64,000 bases of DNA from the NCBI GenBank assembly GCA_011317545.1, contig WUJK01000008.1:1860001-1924000 (forward strand), given 5' to 3'. The position numbers and the translations under genes are program-made. This DNA is from Coniella vitis (Eukaryota > Ascomycota > Sordariomycetes > Diaporthales > Schizoparmaceae). Positions 43,905 through 54,647 of the stretch are shown in pieces; positions within the stretch are counted from its first letter, which is position 1; each line of letters starts with the position of its first letter. Below the pieces are notes generated by a model. It had not been told where the DNA came from and did no database searches. It saw nothing but the letters and a program-made list of their open reading frames with translations.

Positions 43905-46900
43905 TTTGAAGGCGTGTGTCGGTTAGTTTCGAATGTCGGGTATGATAAGTGGTGCTACTCTTTGATTGTTGGAGAGAAGAGCGCGGTGGGTCTCTCCGTT
44001 GGTTGAAAATCGAGGTGAAAGAGTGGTGGTTATTTCGAGGCCAGCACGAAATAGTTTTGAGATGCTGTAATGATTCGGGTGAAGGAGGATGTATCGTCCT
44101 GAGACAGCTTTAATATCGTCTAGGCCTCAAACAAAGCAATTGTTGTCGGGCCCCCAGCTCTTTCTTCCTTGTGTTGGTTGTCTATCCTTTGTCTCCTTTC
44201 CAGTCAGCAGCGAAGCCTTTGCGATCCAGGCAGGCTTGCAATGGACAATGGTATTGAAAGAGGCTGACGTCAATTCTTGTCAATGGTCGAAGACGCAAAA
44301 GTAGGCAAGGGATGTATTTTGCGATAAAAGCGTTGCGAATAGAAGTTGTTCAGAGCCCGTTTTTCAAAAAGGGGTTCGAGTGGTTTGAAAAAGAGGGCCA
44401 AAAGAGTGTGATGCCCGTAATTTGTTGTTTTCCCCCCAGAAAACGGCGACGCACAAACCACGGCTGTACAGTCTGTAGAAGAGAAGGTGCTGGGTGAAAG
44501 GGAAGTAAAAAGTCAAAGTCCTCCACTGGAGAGCCGGAGAAGAGAAGAAGAGAAGAAGCAGCCGCTACCAAGCAAGAGGTAGAGTGGACAGCAGCATGTG
44601 GTGGAAATGTGGGCAGCTGGGTCGGGCAAAGATGGGCATGGCCCAATGGATATAGAGGCCCAGCGCAAATGGCCGGCCGAAAGTGGGCAGGGGCTCCCTC
44701 ACCGCAGTGACAGGGGGCCCAGCTAGCGCCTGGGCAAGTGCCTGACGGCGAGACCCCAGCAGCTGCCCAGCACCAGTCGACAGCAACAAACCGCACCCTG
44801 GGAAGGAAGGGGGCAGCCCCTGCTAGCCTGCAACGCCGGCTCAGGGGTGGCAGAGGCGAAAGGCAGGCACGACAGGCCTCGAGGAGCAGAAAAGAAGCCC
44901 CGCGATCCTTCTCTTGGCCCCACCCGGCGGTCTTGTCACGCGCGCCCCACTTTCTGATTGCACTCGATATACTCATGCGTCTTGTGTTGCAAAGCAGATG
45001 CCCGCAGCCAAAAGCGTGCGCGCGCTACTCGAAGGAAATCTCAAACGTTGTAATGAGCATGGGGCCCGCCATGGAAGGCGAACCATAGGTTATCGTCGGA
45101 GCTTCAGACGACGCGCAATCGGCTTGTTTAGTACGTGTTTCCTCGACCTAATTATGTGCCCTTATACTCTGGTCTGGTCTGAACATGTTCGAGCTGACAG
45201 GACGGGAACAAATGTGGGATGAGAGAAACAGCAAAGGACGGAAAAGGAGCGAACTGAATCGAACTGGGCTTGCGACTAGCAGCTGCAGATCCCTTTGTCC
45301 TCACAAAAAGCGACAAGTGTCAGGCATGCAGACACAAGGACTGACTGGTTGCAAGCACGTCTCGCGACACTCGCCAATTTTACCCAACCAGGCCAGCATC
45401 CGACAAAGGCGTCGCCGGCTTGACTGACTAAAGACTCGACAACTCTCCCGTCAAAACGATCGTGACGATGACCGGGTCCTCTCTTTTGGAACCCCCCCCC
45501 CAAAAAAAAAAGTTGCTAGTCATTCAAATCGAGTCATCTCGATATGCTCTTCCCCTCTCCTCCCTGTCCAAGGGTTGAGCCATCACTTGATCAGATGGTC
45601 TAGCTCAGTATTGACTCGACCTCGCTGTGGCTCTAGACCACCGCGAATGCTCTCCTGTCTGCCTTTCCAATCCTTGGCGCAGTCAAATTTTTATTTGCCG
45701 GAGCCGCGTTCCTGTCAACCGCCACTAACTTGCGTGCGCATACGTTACCTACAACAGCGCTGGCCCCGTCGGTTGATAAGTGTTAAGGGGACCGCCCTGG
45801 CGCTTCGTGAAGCGCACCTAATTAAAACCTGCCGTCTTCCCACGTCGCCTCGGTTTGCCGAGCTGCAACTCTGCCAGGTTTGAGGGCACTTTTGGTTGCT
45901 TATCCTCTGCAATCCATTGTACCAAGCCAAGGATAGTACATGGAATGGAGGCTTGTCGCCAGCCGCCATCCCTCGCTGCTGCTTGGTGTTCTCTGACCAT
46001 AACGCGATAGGCGCACGAGATTCTCATCACTGACCCTGGCAAACCATTTTTCAAAAGCGTCTCGAGATGGCGAACGGTGGTCCACGCAGTTTGCTTGCAT
46101 GAGTCGACTCTGGCAAACCTTCTCCGCGTTTCTTTTCTACTACTGTCTACGTAGTGTCGATGGCACCATGGCCCAGCATGTCGTGGAATGAACGAATCGT
46201 GGCCAGTGACTTGTCGGCAGGTCTAGGGCATCTGACTGAGGTCATTGGATGGCAGCGGGCGCAGGGCAGGGCCAGTTGAAACAAACCAGCCCCAAACTCC
46301 TCCACTCAGGGGCACGAGTGGGGCTGCATCCGCCCAGTTGAGATGGTCCGCTCGGGCGGCTCGCCCCACCCCTTTGTTCTCGGGCGGCTCACTCCCCTGT
46401 CGGTTACCTCTTCGGGTCGTCAAGCCGGATATGCGTCTTCTCATTGGCCCAACATGTAGCACTCAATCAAGCCTACCGATAGGCGTAGAGTACCCTCGAC
46501 CTGCAGTACTTGCTTGCTACAGGGCGTTCTGTGTAACAGATGGTACTTTGGCGTCCAGAGTACTTATCATGCTGCTCGCCTCCGCTGTGCTTTTCTGTGG
46601 CTTACTATGTACCATGTATACACTATGCAACAGAAACAATGCAAGCCACACGACAGAGACCTGGCAAGGGAGCATTTATACAACTACTATGAAAAGCCAT
46701 GGCCATACTACGAAAAGAACCAACGAATGAAAATCTCGGCTGCGGTCTCTACGTCATGTTACCATCGCCGGTGATCTCTTTCTCTTGACTTCGTGTGGTG
46801 TTGTGGTGGACACGTCCAAAACACCCATCTCCCGGGGCGTCGTGGTCCTCGTCACAAAATTCTGGACTATCAGGCTATGTAGGATCTGCGATCTTATGGC

Positions 46901-49900
46901 AACCTTATTTCCTTCCTCTCTCTTGGTGCCCATGGTGTGATCCGGAGTTGCCATGTGGTTAATTGTCGGGCCCTTGCTTCCCTTTGATTGTCACGCAACA
47001 CGCTTTACTACACAGCTATTATTGTGTATGAGATCTGCCCGTTAATCTTACACTGACAACTTTGTACGTAGTATGGACCTTGTCAGGCTTGCGTAGAGGC
47101 AAGGAAAAGAGTCGCCAGCCAGCTTTTGAAGCCAAACAGGTGCTCAAGCAGATGGCTCGGTCGATGCTACCGCACACGGGTTACACAGCCACTCCCAGGA
47201 TCTTGATGGAGCTTATTACAATGCCCCTTGTTCAGGAGTGACGGGCTATGCTTGTCAGCGACAGTCCCATGTGGAATGCTTAACGAAATGACATTCAGGC
47301 GAGTAAGCACAACCCTATTCTTCCCTCTGCGTCGACGTGCATATGCCTCGCGGTTGAGCCGCAGCAAAAGAGATGGATTACTACTATCTATGTAAGCAAG
47401 CCCTGGCTCTATGTGTAATCCTTTTTCTGACCATATACGCAGTATATAGTTCACTCGCGTCAAGTGTTTGCCTATTTTGTCGACAAATCGTTTAGTACTA
47501 TGGATACGGCTGCTGGGTAGCTGGCAGGCTACTTTGATGCACCACGTGTTGCATAAACGGCGCCAAGACACGACAAGTACCGCTAATTTGTCGAATACGA
47601 TACTTGTCAACAAGTGCCAGAAACCCACGTGTCTTTTACCATGCACTTGCACTATGCGAAATGAGAACAAAGCACCTTTCTCTCGCGCGCGCGTCAACCA
47701 AATCAGCAGGGGAAACGTCACACCAGACGCGCCTCCGTTCAAGGTTCGCATTAGAGGGTTATATACATAGTATACTATGATGATATGGAGCCACAGATTC
47801 GTCCCGTGATTGATTACTATGTACTATAGTACCCGCCAACCCCAACCCCACACAATGCGAACCCACCAGCCCTGCTGCCCGCAGAATGTGAAGAGACTCG
47901 AGCACGGAGCTTTATCATACGCAGTAATCGCCATACTCGCCGGGTCCGAAATGCTTACTTGTACATACACACACACTAGAAGCATTTCCCAATAGTTCTT
48001 TGACTGTCTTTGGGGACCTTTTTCTTCTTTTTTCCAAAGAGTTCAATGAACAATCAAATGGCTCGATATAAGATGCTTCAACAGGGCACATAGTACACGC
48101 ACGCTCAAAAGCTTGATGGCATCCCTCATTCAAGCGGAGAAAGCCGCTCAATCAATCTCGTTATTTGGTCCCAAACACAGCCAGCAGGGCCAGCCGTTTT
48201 GCCTTGATTCAATAGCATTTTGGCATCCATCGTTGCCCAAGAGAAAGTCAGAAAGACTAAAGTATCTTGCGACACGTGGACAATCCCATTTCTGTGAAGC
48301 GCGCAGCTGGGGGGGTGGAACTCGTCATCATCATCGCAACAGCCTCTGGAACTGGCAGCACCAGGAAGCGTTATCTTATCCAATAATGACGATATAACAA
48401 TAAAGAAGGGCACAAATTTTGGACCTTTTTATTTTTATTTTATTTTATTTTATTTTTTTTTTTTTTAAAAAAAAAACACTACCGACAGCTACCTGGTAAT
48501 CAGGGAAACAAGTAAAGCAAACATGGAACACCAAATAACAACATCAGTGCGTCGGCCAAGCGATGAAAGCCAAGAAATCGTTGGGTTTATTTATAAAAGG
48601 GACTTGCGTACCATTGTGTTTGAAAACTGGAAACATTAGACTAGAGTTGGGGCGAAAAAAATCATAAGAGAAAGAAAAACCAGGGACAGAGAACAAGCTC
48701 TCCGTACTCTCTCTACATAGGTGGAACAAATCACTCGTTCAAACCCAAACCACAGGTTGCTTGATTTCATTTACATAGTAGCCGCTTCATAGTACCTACA
48801 TGGCGCCCAACCTTGCGAGCACAGCGTTTAGTCCGCCAAGTTTCCAGGCAAGTCGAAAGAATGAATTTGATTGGATCTGGCAGTCAGGTCAACGAGATTC
48901 TTTTTGTAACATTAAAATAATAAAAAAAAACCAGAAAAAAAAAGAAGTGCACAATAAAACAGTCTGCCTTGTTCTTTTTTTTTCTCTTTTCCGTCCATTC
49001 AAATTTGTATACATGTAGTACGGAATCTCCTTTAATATCAAGGCCACCTCCGATCTCAAAAACCCAACCCAGGAACTCATCAGACGGGTAGTCTGTCAGT
49101 CACCACTTTATCTGCGGCCAACTGTTGCACCGGATCCCGAAATATACAACTGTACATAGTAAGCATATACCAGACCAGGAACCCATATAGTACTATGGTA
49201 GACTCAAAGACTGGACCCAGTGCCCTCATGGTTTTCTCTGTGGTGTGCCACTGCCCATGTGAACTCATGTACTATGATTTATAAGCAATAGTAAGCCAAA
49301 AAGAAAAGAAAAGGAAAAAGAAAAAAAGGTTTATATTATGCGGACCAGAGCCAAGACCCGACATGTATCACCGTCCACGTTTCGAACCCTGCAGGTCTGC
49401 AGCGGCTTCCTTGTCTGCACTGCTCGTTATACTTGATGCAAGCTCTCGGTCCACTGGTTCCTGGTAGCTGTACTCGTAGCATGCAAGTAAGACTCATCAG
49501 ACTCGGCTTTTGGTTATCGTGCTTTTGCGTCACTTCGTGCCTTGCATTATGTATGCATGGTAAGTATCATCCCCCGGAGTCCGATCCTCCAATCTATGCC
49601 TGCCCCTCCCAAAGACGATTAGAACATCAGCCTCTGGCATCACGCCAAACTTGGCAACCTGGTCCTGTTGGTCGGTGGATGAATTGAGCCCTTTCACACC
49701 ACCTTATCTTGCCAATATATATATTCATATATATTATCATTTTCATTTTCAAACATGATTTCATACATGGTGACGTGCGAGCGTTAAGCGCTGCATCATT
49801 TAGCAACGTAAGTAACATCGTTGTCCCCCCCTCCTTCCCCCCCCCCCGATAGCCTACTGAAGCCTCGATAGTATGATATTATGTAATCTGATCGAAACGC

Positions 49901-50100
49901 AATCCCGAAATCTATTTTCCCAACAAACAGTCTGCGAAGCCTTCGCTACGCATTGAGTTCTTCTTGATAAAATAGTGAAATTCAAACATGCCACACACCC
50001 CGAATCATGACACAGCGATAAGACAACCCATATACCCTATACAGACCACGTACAAAACACAATCCATCTATATCAAACACAACCCATCTCCACCCTTTTT

Positions 50101-50135
<35 letters not shown>

Positions 50136-51009
50136 AATATATACACACATATGATATTTTCTCTCTTACATACTATGTATGAGGAGGGATAAAAAAAGTG
50201 GCACCTGTAGAGTTTTATTTCTCGTCTCATATTTTGCTTCTTCATTGTTCATGCAACACACCCGTCATCCAAATTGACGATATAAAAAGCTCATTCTCCG
50301 TTTCGAGTCTCCAAACAACTTCAGACCAAACTCCACGGGCGCTGAACATTTTGTTGTTTCGTTTGGCGCTCAAAATTTTCACATCATGTTACATGTAATA
50401 GTGTAAATTCTCTTTATAGCAATAATTGGACACTACTATAGAAGTCAACCGAACAATATAGGGCCCCCCCCCCCTTTTTTTCCTTCCTTTGCTTTTCTTT
50501 TCTCCACAAACAACAAAACCTTCTCAAACTCGGAGAAGTAAAACGTCTGAAAGTAACGAGATCACCTTTGGACGAGACGAGAATTCCCTGCGTGATAGTC
50601 TCGGGGCTCTAAAAAAAAAAAAAAAAAGGACGCATTCTGTTGCGTCCCTTTCAATCCCACATTCCGTGGACACATGTCTCCTCATCCAATCCTGGTGTAC
50701 TTTGCTGTGTGTGAACATCCTTTTCTCATAAGTCCTATCTATCCATCACTAAAAGCACACCATACGATGCTCAACTAACAAGTGCATCGCAATGTACCAA
50801 ATTATCCCAAACGTCCGTAATCCTACACAATAAACGACCGACAGACGGCCCGATCGAGGTATTCCTTCTGCACAATACAACTACTCTGGTCCCAGGCAGA
50901 GTTTCATCACACAGCATCAATACTGATAATGCACACTGCCACACCCCAGACGCACACACACACACTCACTCACACAGATTGTCGCAGATATATATGCAAC
51001 GGCCACACT
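43905..51009. other. 7.1 kb stretch without a recognisable gene
   Basis: This is the longest empty stretch of the window. Open frames up to about 200 codons (44350-44976, 47167-47751, both minus) have no motif, no ATG-to-stop logic with splice sites and no coding-like codon pattern. The left part (44.5-46.5 kb) is GC-rich; the right part (48-51 kb) has many A/T homopolymers: near 48430-48478 (T-rich then A10), 50101-50132 (about 32 A) and 50611-50626. TACTATGTAC-like motifs occur at 46603, 47815, 48089, 48771, 49152 and 50171. No tRNA or rRNA seen. Confidence 0.5.
48428..48478. repeat. T-rich (TTTTA)n / T13 / A10 tract
   Basis: A run of TTTTA pentamers turns into a T tract and then directly into an A tract, giving a self-complementary T/A block. 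Confidence 0.75.
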
Positions 51010-53556
51010 TCACAGGCCAAGCTCATCGTCGCTTGATGCATGTAGACCAGTTGTAGCCATGATTTCGCGAGCAGGTCTGAAGCGTTTCAGAGCTGATACC
51101 CGTCGGCGCTTGGGAGAATTCTCAGCGATAGCAGTTGTGGTGCGAGTGGCTGTCACCGCGTGGGCCATGCTTGCCCCGCTCTTTTTTCGTTGCAAAGCAG
51201 CTGTGTTGTAGCTGTTCGTCATGTTGCCATCGTTTTCCTCGCTCTTGTCCTTGTCCTCGTCCTCAGACTGAAAACTGTAGTCTCCACTAGAGCCAGAGGA
51301 GCTGGTCTCACCCCGCCTTCGCTTGCTTCTTGGTAGAGAGCGCTGCTCTGTTGCACGCATTCTCAGGTAGCCACTGGCGCGAGCCGCTGCACGAGTCTGC
51401 CTCCCATTTCGTCCTCGGATAATACCTGGCACGTCATAGAAGCCTTCGCCGTCTCGACTAGAACCCAAGTCATCAAGACTTGGACTCCTCCAACCCCGAT
51501 CGCCGCGCATCATGTCTGTAAAAGGCTGGTTCCTGTCCGAGGAAGCTCTTTGTGACGGTTGCTTTGATACATTTGCCGTCTCTGAAACCCACTCGGATAT
51601 GCCCTCGTCCCAGCGAAAGCCGGTACGCGACATCGCGGCAGATGCTCTCCGCACTATCGGTTCAGCACGACGGGTTGTGTGAAAAGCCTCGGCAAAGGCC
51701 AGATCTCGCAAGTCGTTGGTACGCTCTGCTAGAAAGAATGCGCAGTCTATCCGCAGCTTCTCCGAAGCGCTGTTTCCAACACCACTTGCAGCGTCGAGAC
51801 GGTCACATAATCGGGTGAGGTAGTGGTGAGGCGTTCCGGTAGCTCCTCTGGCACAATTCTGAGCCATGAAACATAGCAATGTGATGGCTGCATCGTAGGC
51901 CTGTTTGCCGTCCCTACTACTGCAATCTTCCACTAGGTCGTTCCAGATTGCGGATATGTCGATTTCCAAAGTGCTGGCCTGGACATTGCTGGCAAAATGA
52001 GCGGCCAAGCGGAGGACTGTCAATATCCATCTTACTTTTCGGGCCCTCTTTAGCTCGTATATGCATGCAAAAATGGCATATTCAACTCGCTGGGATACGG
52101 CAGATATGTGCTTTTGTTCCACAAGATTCTGCGACCTATCTTGGACTTCATGGAGAAGCAACGGAATGATTGTAATTGCAGCAATAATACTTATAAGCGT
52201 TGACTGAGATAGATTGCTTAAGCCACCTGTCTTGGGTCCGAGGCAGAAAGGGGCTGTTTTTGCCTCACTAGCGAGAGTCTTGAGGGCTGTCACTGCAAAT
52301 GATACACCATCATCGCAAATTCCTTTCACGGAAAACATCTTGACAAGGCTGGCCCATGTCGACGCAAACTCCTGAGTTGATAGCCACTTTGAAGAAAGCT
52401 GCTGTGGTGTTAGAAGATTAGCGATGCACCGGAGTAGAAACTGTGGTCTCCTACTCGTACATGCGAAAGTTGAGAGCGCCTTGAGAGGCGCCAGACTTCG
52501 ACTTTCATGAAAGGTACTGTTCACACCCTTTGGCTCAGGGTACGGTCGATCTACAATGATTGTGATCAACTCTTCAGCCTCTTCACAGGCCTCCAGGGTC
52601 GTACACAATCGTATTAGCAATAGCGAAAAGCAGTCTTCCAGTAGACCGCCCTGAAGAGCGTCCTTGACCATCTTCACGCCGTGGGATCTTGCAATTATCC
52701 GGAGTGGCGGACATCCACGACCAGCGGGAAGCATATCCTCGACAGCCTCGTAGATACTGTGCGAGGCCTCTGATACGCGGAGTGCAGATTTTGTTCCGTC
52801 TTTCTCGGCTTGCTTCTCCTCCAGCAACTCGAGTTCTCCAATGTAACCAGGCACTTTGCGCAGGCACATGGCCATGAGAGACTTGTTGCTGCGGCCCTTG
52901 CCAGATGTTGCTGCGGGGTCCACCGTGGTCACAAGCAGCGTGTGGAAAGCACGAAGAATAGAAACATATAGGGAGTAGCGAGTGGGAGAGACCGAGCCCT
53001 TGAAGGCAAGCATTTCGAGCTCGAGCGCCGAAAGTGTCGATGCCAATTTGGCATTGCGCAGAGTGCAGGGATCGTGCGCTCTCTTGGAACGCACGTCAAC
53101 ATTCGTTCGAGTCTCAAGAAGGGGCTGTTGCACCGGCGAGGACAGCTCTTGTTGTCGCGCCCGTCGAAGGGCTGGCGTAGGCAAAATGATGTCCCCTGGG
53201 TGCACAGTCTTCTTTCTGGCCAGCTTCTGAGCCCTATCGGATTGCCTGTCTGGCTCCGCCGTCATGCTGCAAGGCCGTGCTTTCCGCCCTCTCCTCGAGT
53301 ACGTGTGCTGGAGCGTGGCTCTCGAAAAGCCTGTCGTGTCAATTTTGGCGACACTTTCAGTTCCTTGCGCATCGCTTTCGAGAGTGTGGTCCCTTCTCAA
53401 CGCGGCTATATGTGCTTTAAGCGGTCGAAGCAGGCGGTGACAGCGAGTTGTGGTCCATGGTTGGGTTTCCCTGGCTGTTGGCGGTGGCGGTTGTGGCCGC
53501 TTTCGAGCCGTGTTTGCAGGCCAAGAAGACTGATGCTGAAGCTGGCCTGAGTCCAT
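51010..53556 (-). CDS. Uncharacterised 848-residue protein with helical-repeat-like core
   Basis: Intronless from the ATG at 53556 (MDSGQLQHQ); the frame extends nine codons upstream but only from a TTG. The N-terminal ~170 residues are basic and Pro/Arg-rich. Residues ~180-620 are a long alpha-helical stretch with leucine-rich helices (for example STLISIIAAITIIPLLLHEV and ILTVLRLAAHFASNV), resembling an ARM/HEAT-type solenoid. A block GFRWDEGISEWV follows at about residue 665, and the rest is charged and disordered with nuclear-localization-like SKRRRGE and SPKRRRVSALKRFRP. It ends SSDDELGL. The two basic clusters suggest a nuclear protein, perhaps chromosome-associated, but I recognise no named family and assign no function. 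It is divergent from CLU1. Confidence 0.8.
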   Translation of the reverse strand: MDSGQLQHQSSWPANTARKRPQPPPPTARETQPWTTTRCHRLLRPLKAHIAALRRDHTLESDAQGTESVAKIDTTGFSRATLQHTYSRRGRKARPCSMTAEPDRQSDRAQKLARKKTVHPGDIILPTPALRRARQQELSSPVQQPLLETRTNVDVRSKRAHDPCTLRNAKLASTLSALELEMLAFKGSVSPTRYSLYVSILRAFHTLLVTTVDPAATSGKGRSNKSLMAMCLRKVPGYIGELELLEEKQAEKDGTKSALRVSEASHSIYEAVEDMLPAGRGCPPLRIIARSHGVKMVKDALQGGLLEDCFSLLLIRLCTTLEACEEAEELITIIVDRPYPEPKGVNSTFHESRSLAPLKALSTFACTSRRPQFLLRCIANLLTPQQLSSKWLSTQEFASTWASLVKMFSVKGICDDGVSFAVTALKTLASEAKTAPFCLGPKTGGLSNLSQSTLISIIAAITIIPLLLHEVQDRSQNLVEQKHISAVSQRVEYAIFACIYELKRARKVRWILTVLRLAAHFASNVQASTLEIDISAIWNDLVEDCSSRDGKQAYDAAITLLCFMAQNCARGATGTPHHYLTRLCDRLDAASGVGNSASEKLRIDCAFFLAERTNDLRDLAFAEAFHTTRRAEPIVRRASAAMSRTGFRWDEGISEWVSETANVSKQPSQRASSDRNQPFTDMMRGDRGWRSPSLDDLGSSRDGEGFYDVPGIIRGRNGRQTRAAARASGYLRMRATEQRSLPRSKRRRGETSSSGSSGDYSFQSEDEDKDKSEENDGNMTNSYNTAALQRKKSGASMAHAVTATRTTTAIAENSPKRRRVSALKRFRPAREIMATTGLHASSDDELGL

Positions 53557-54647
53557 AGTGACGGAGTAAAAGAAGAATGCCAAAATAACTGATGATTAGC
53601 AAATGGAAGCACCACCTCGCCAAGCTGGGTCCTTCATGGTTGGTTTGGCTTTGGTGAAATTTTTGGCAGTGTACTGGCCCAAGGATAGCAGCAAAGATAC
53701 TTCGCGATATAAAGAGCGCCAGATATGGCGGCGTCGGGGTGGTTCAACCGTGACGTGAGGAGGATTTAGGGTACGGAAGTACTTGTTGCTCACAAAGAAA
53801 CATTGGAAAGTACTATGGCACATATGGAACTGCTACCTAGGTATGTACTCAGGTACAATGTAAACACAGTCGACAACCCCTGCCATAGCAACCAACAGGT
53901 TGGGGAAGCTGCCCACTACCTATGTGCCGAATGGCACCACCAAACTGTACCCGGTACTCACGGCAGACGCAAGGGAGAATGGCGCAAACAAGGCTAAATG
54001 GAAATAATTTGAGGATAATTAAGTTTTGTAATATAGCTTCTTGACTATATAGTATCGCATTGTTTTCCAAGATTCATAATTCACACAGAGGACCCAGCAT
54101 TAACACCCCTAAGAGTGCAAATAATTGCTGTTTAGCAGTGGTGCAAGGTACCTTGTACTTCTTGACAAGCTACGCGGGGCAGGTAGATGTGTATCCCGGC
54201 AGGCATTTTTGCCCGCGGTAAAGCTCCCCCGGAATGGCCGGTGCGGTGGATGGTGCGCGCCGGGATTTTCCTCGAGCCTTGGGTAGCGCAGAATTTTTTT
54301 GAAATCGTCGACGTAGGCGTTGTGAGGGTGCGTTATAGTGGAAAATTCCCCATTTTTTCGCCCTCTCCTCGTCGTCAAATGCCCTGATGCTCCTCCAAAC
54401 ATAACCAATTGGCATCCCACACCCCTTTCTCGCAGAAAGGCGTTCTCGGTACTGGGCTCAATATTTCTTTTCCAAGCTTCCTGGTCCATTCCTTTTTCCG
54501 GTCGGCGCATCCTGGGTTTAGACTTTCCCCTCCCGGCACGATCGCGACTTTCCACATTCAACAACCTGTATCATCACCATACAGTTCGGTCCGTCCGCAA
54601 TCTCTCCGGCTCTCTTGTAGACGGAGAACCTCGATTCTACCCTCAAA
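53557..54647. promoter_or_regulatory. Divergent promoter region of the 51010-53556 gene and CLU1
   Basis: 1.09 kb between two starts facing away from each other. CLU1 would have a pyrimidine-rich leader. A TACCTAGGTATGTAC element lies near 53835. No gene supported. Confidence 0.5.

Noticed and set aside
44350..44976. 208-codon minus-strand open frame in the gene-free block
   Set aside because: Cys/Pro-rich translation of GC-rich DNA, with no domain and no conservation-like blocks.
45600..45650. TAGCTCAGTATTG resembling a tRNA A box
   Set aside because: No B box and no cloverleaf can be drawn.
47167..47751. 194-codon minus-strand open frame
   Set aside because: No motif, and its residue composition looks like random translation.
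50101..50132. Long A tract as the tail of a retroelement
   Set aside because: No reverse-transcriptase coding sequence and no target-site duplication can be seen; similar tracts occur all over the window.
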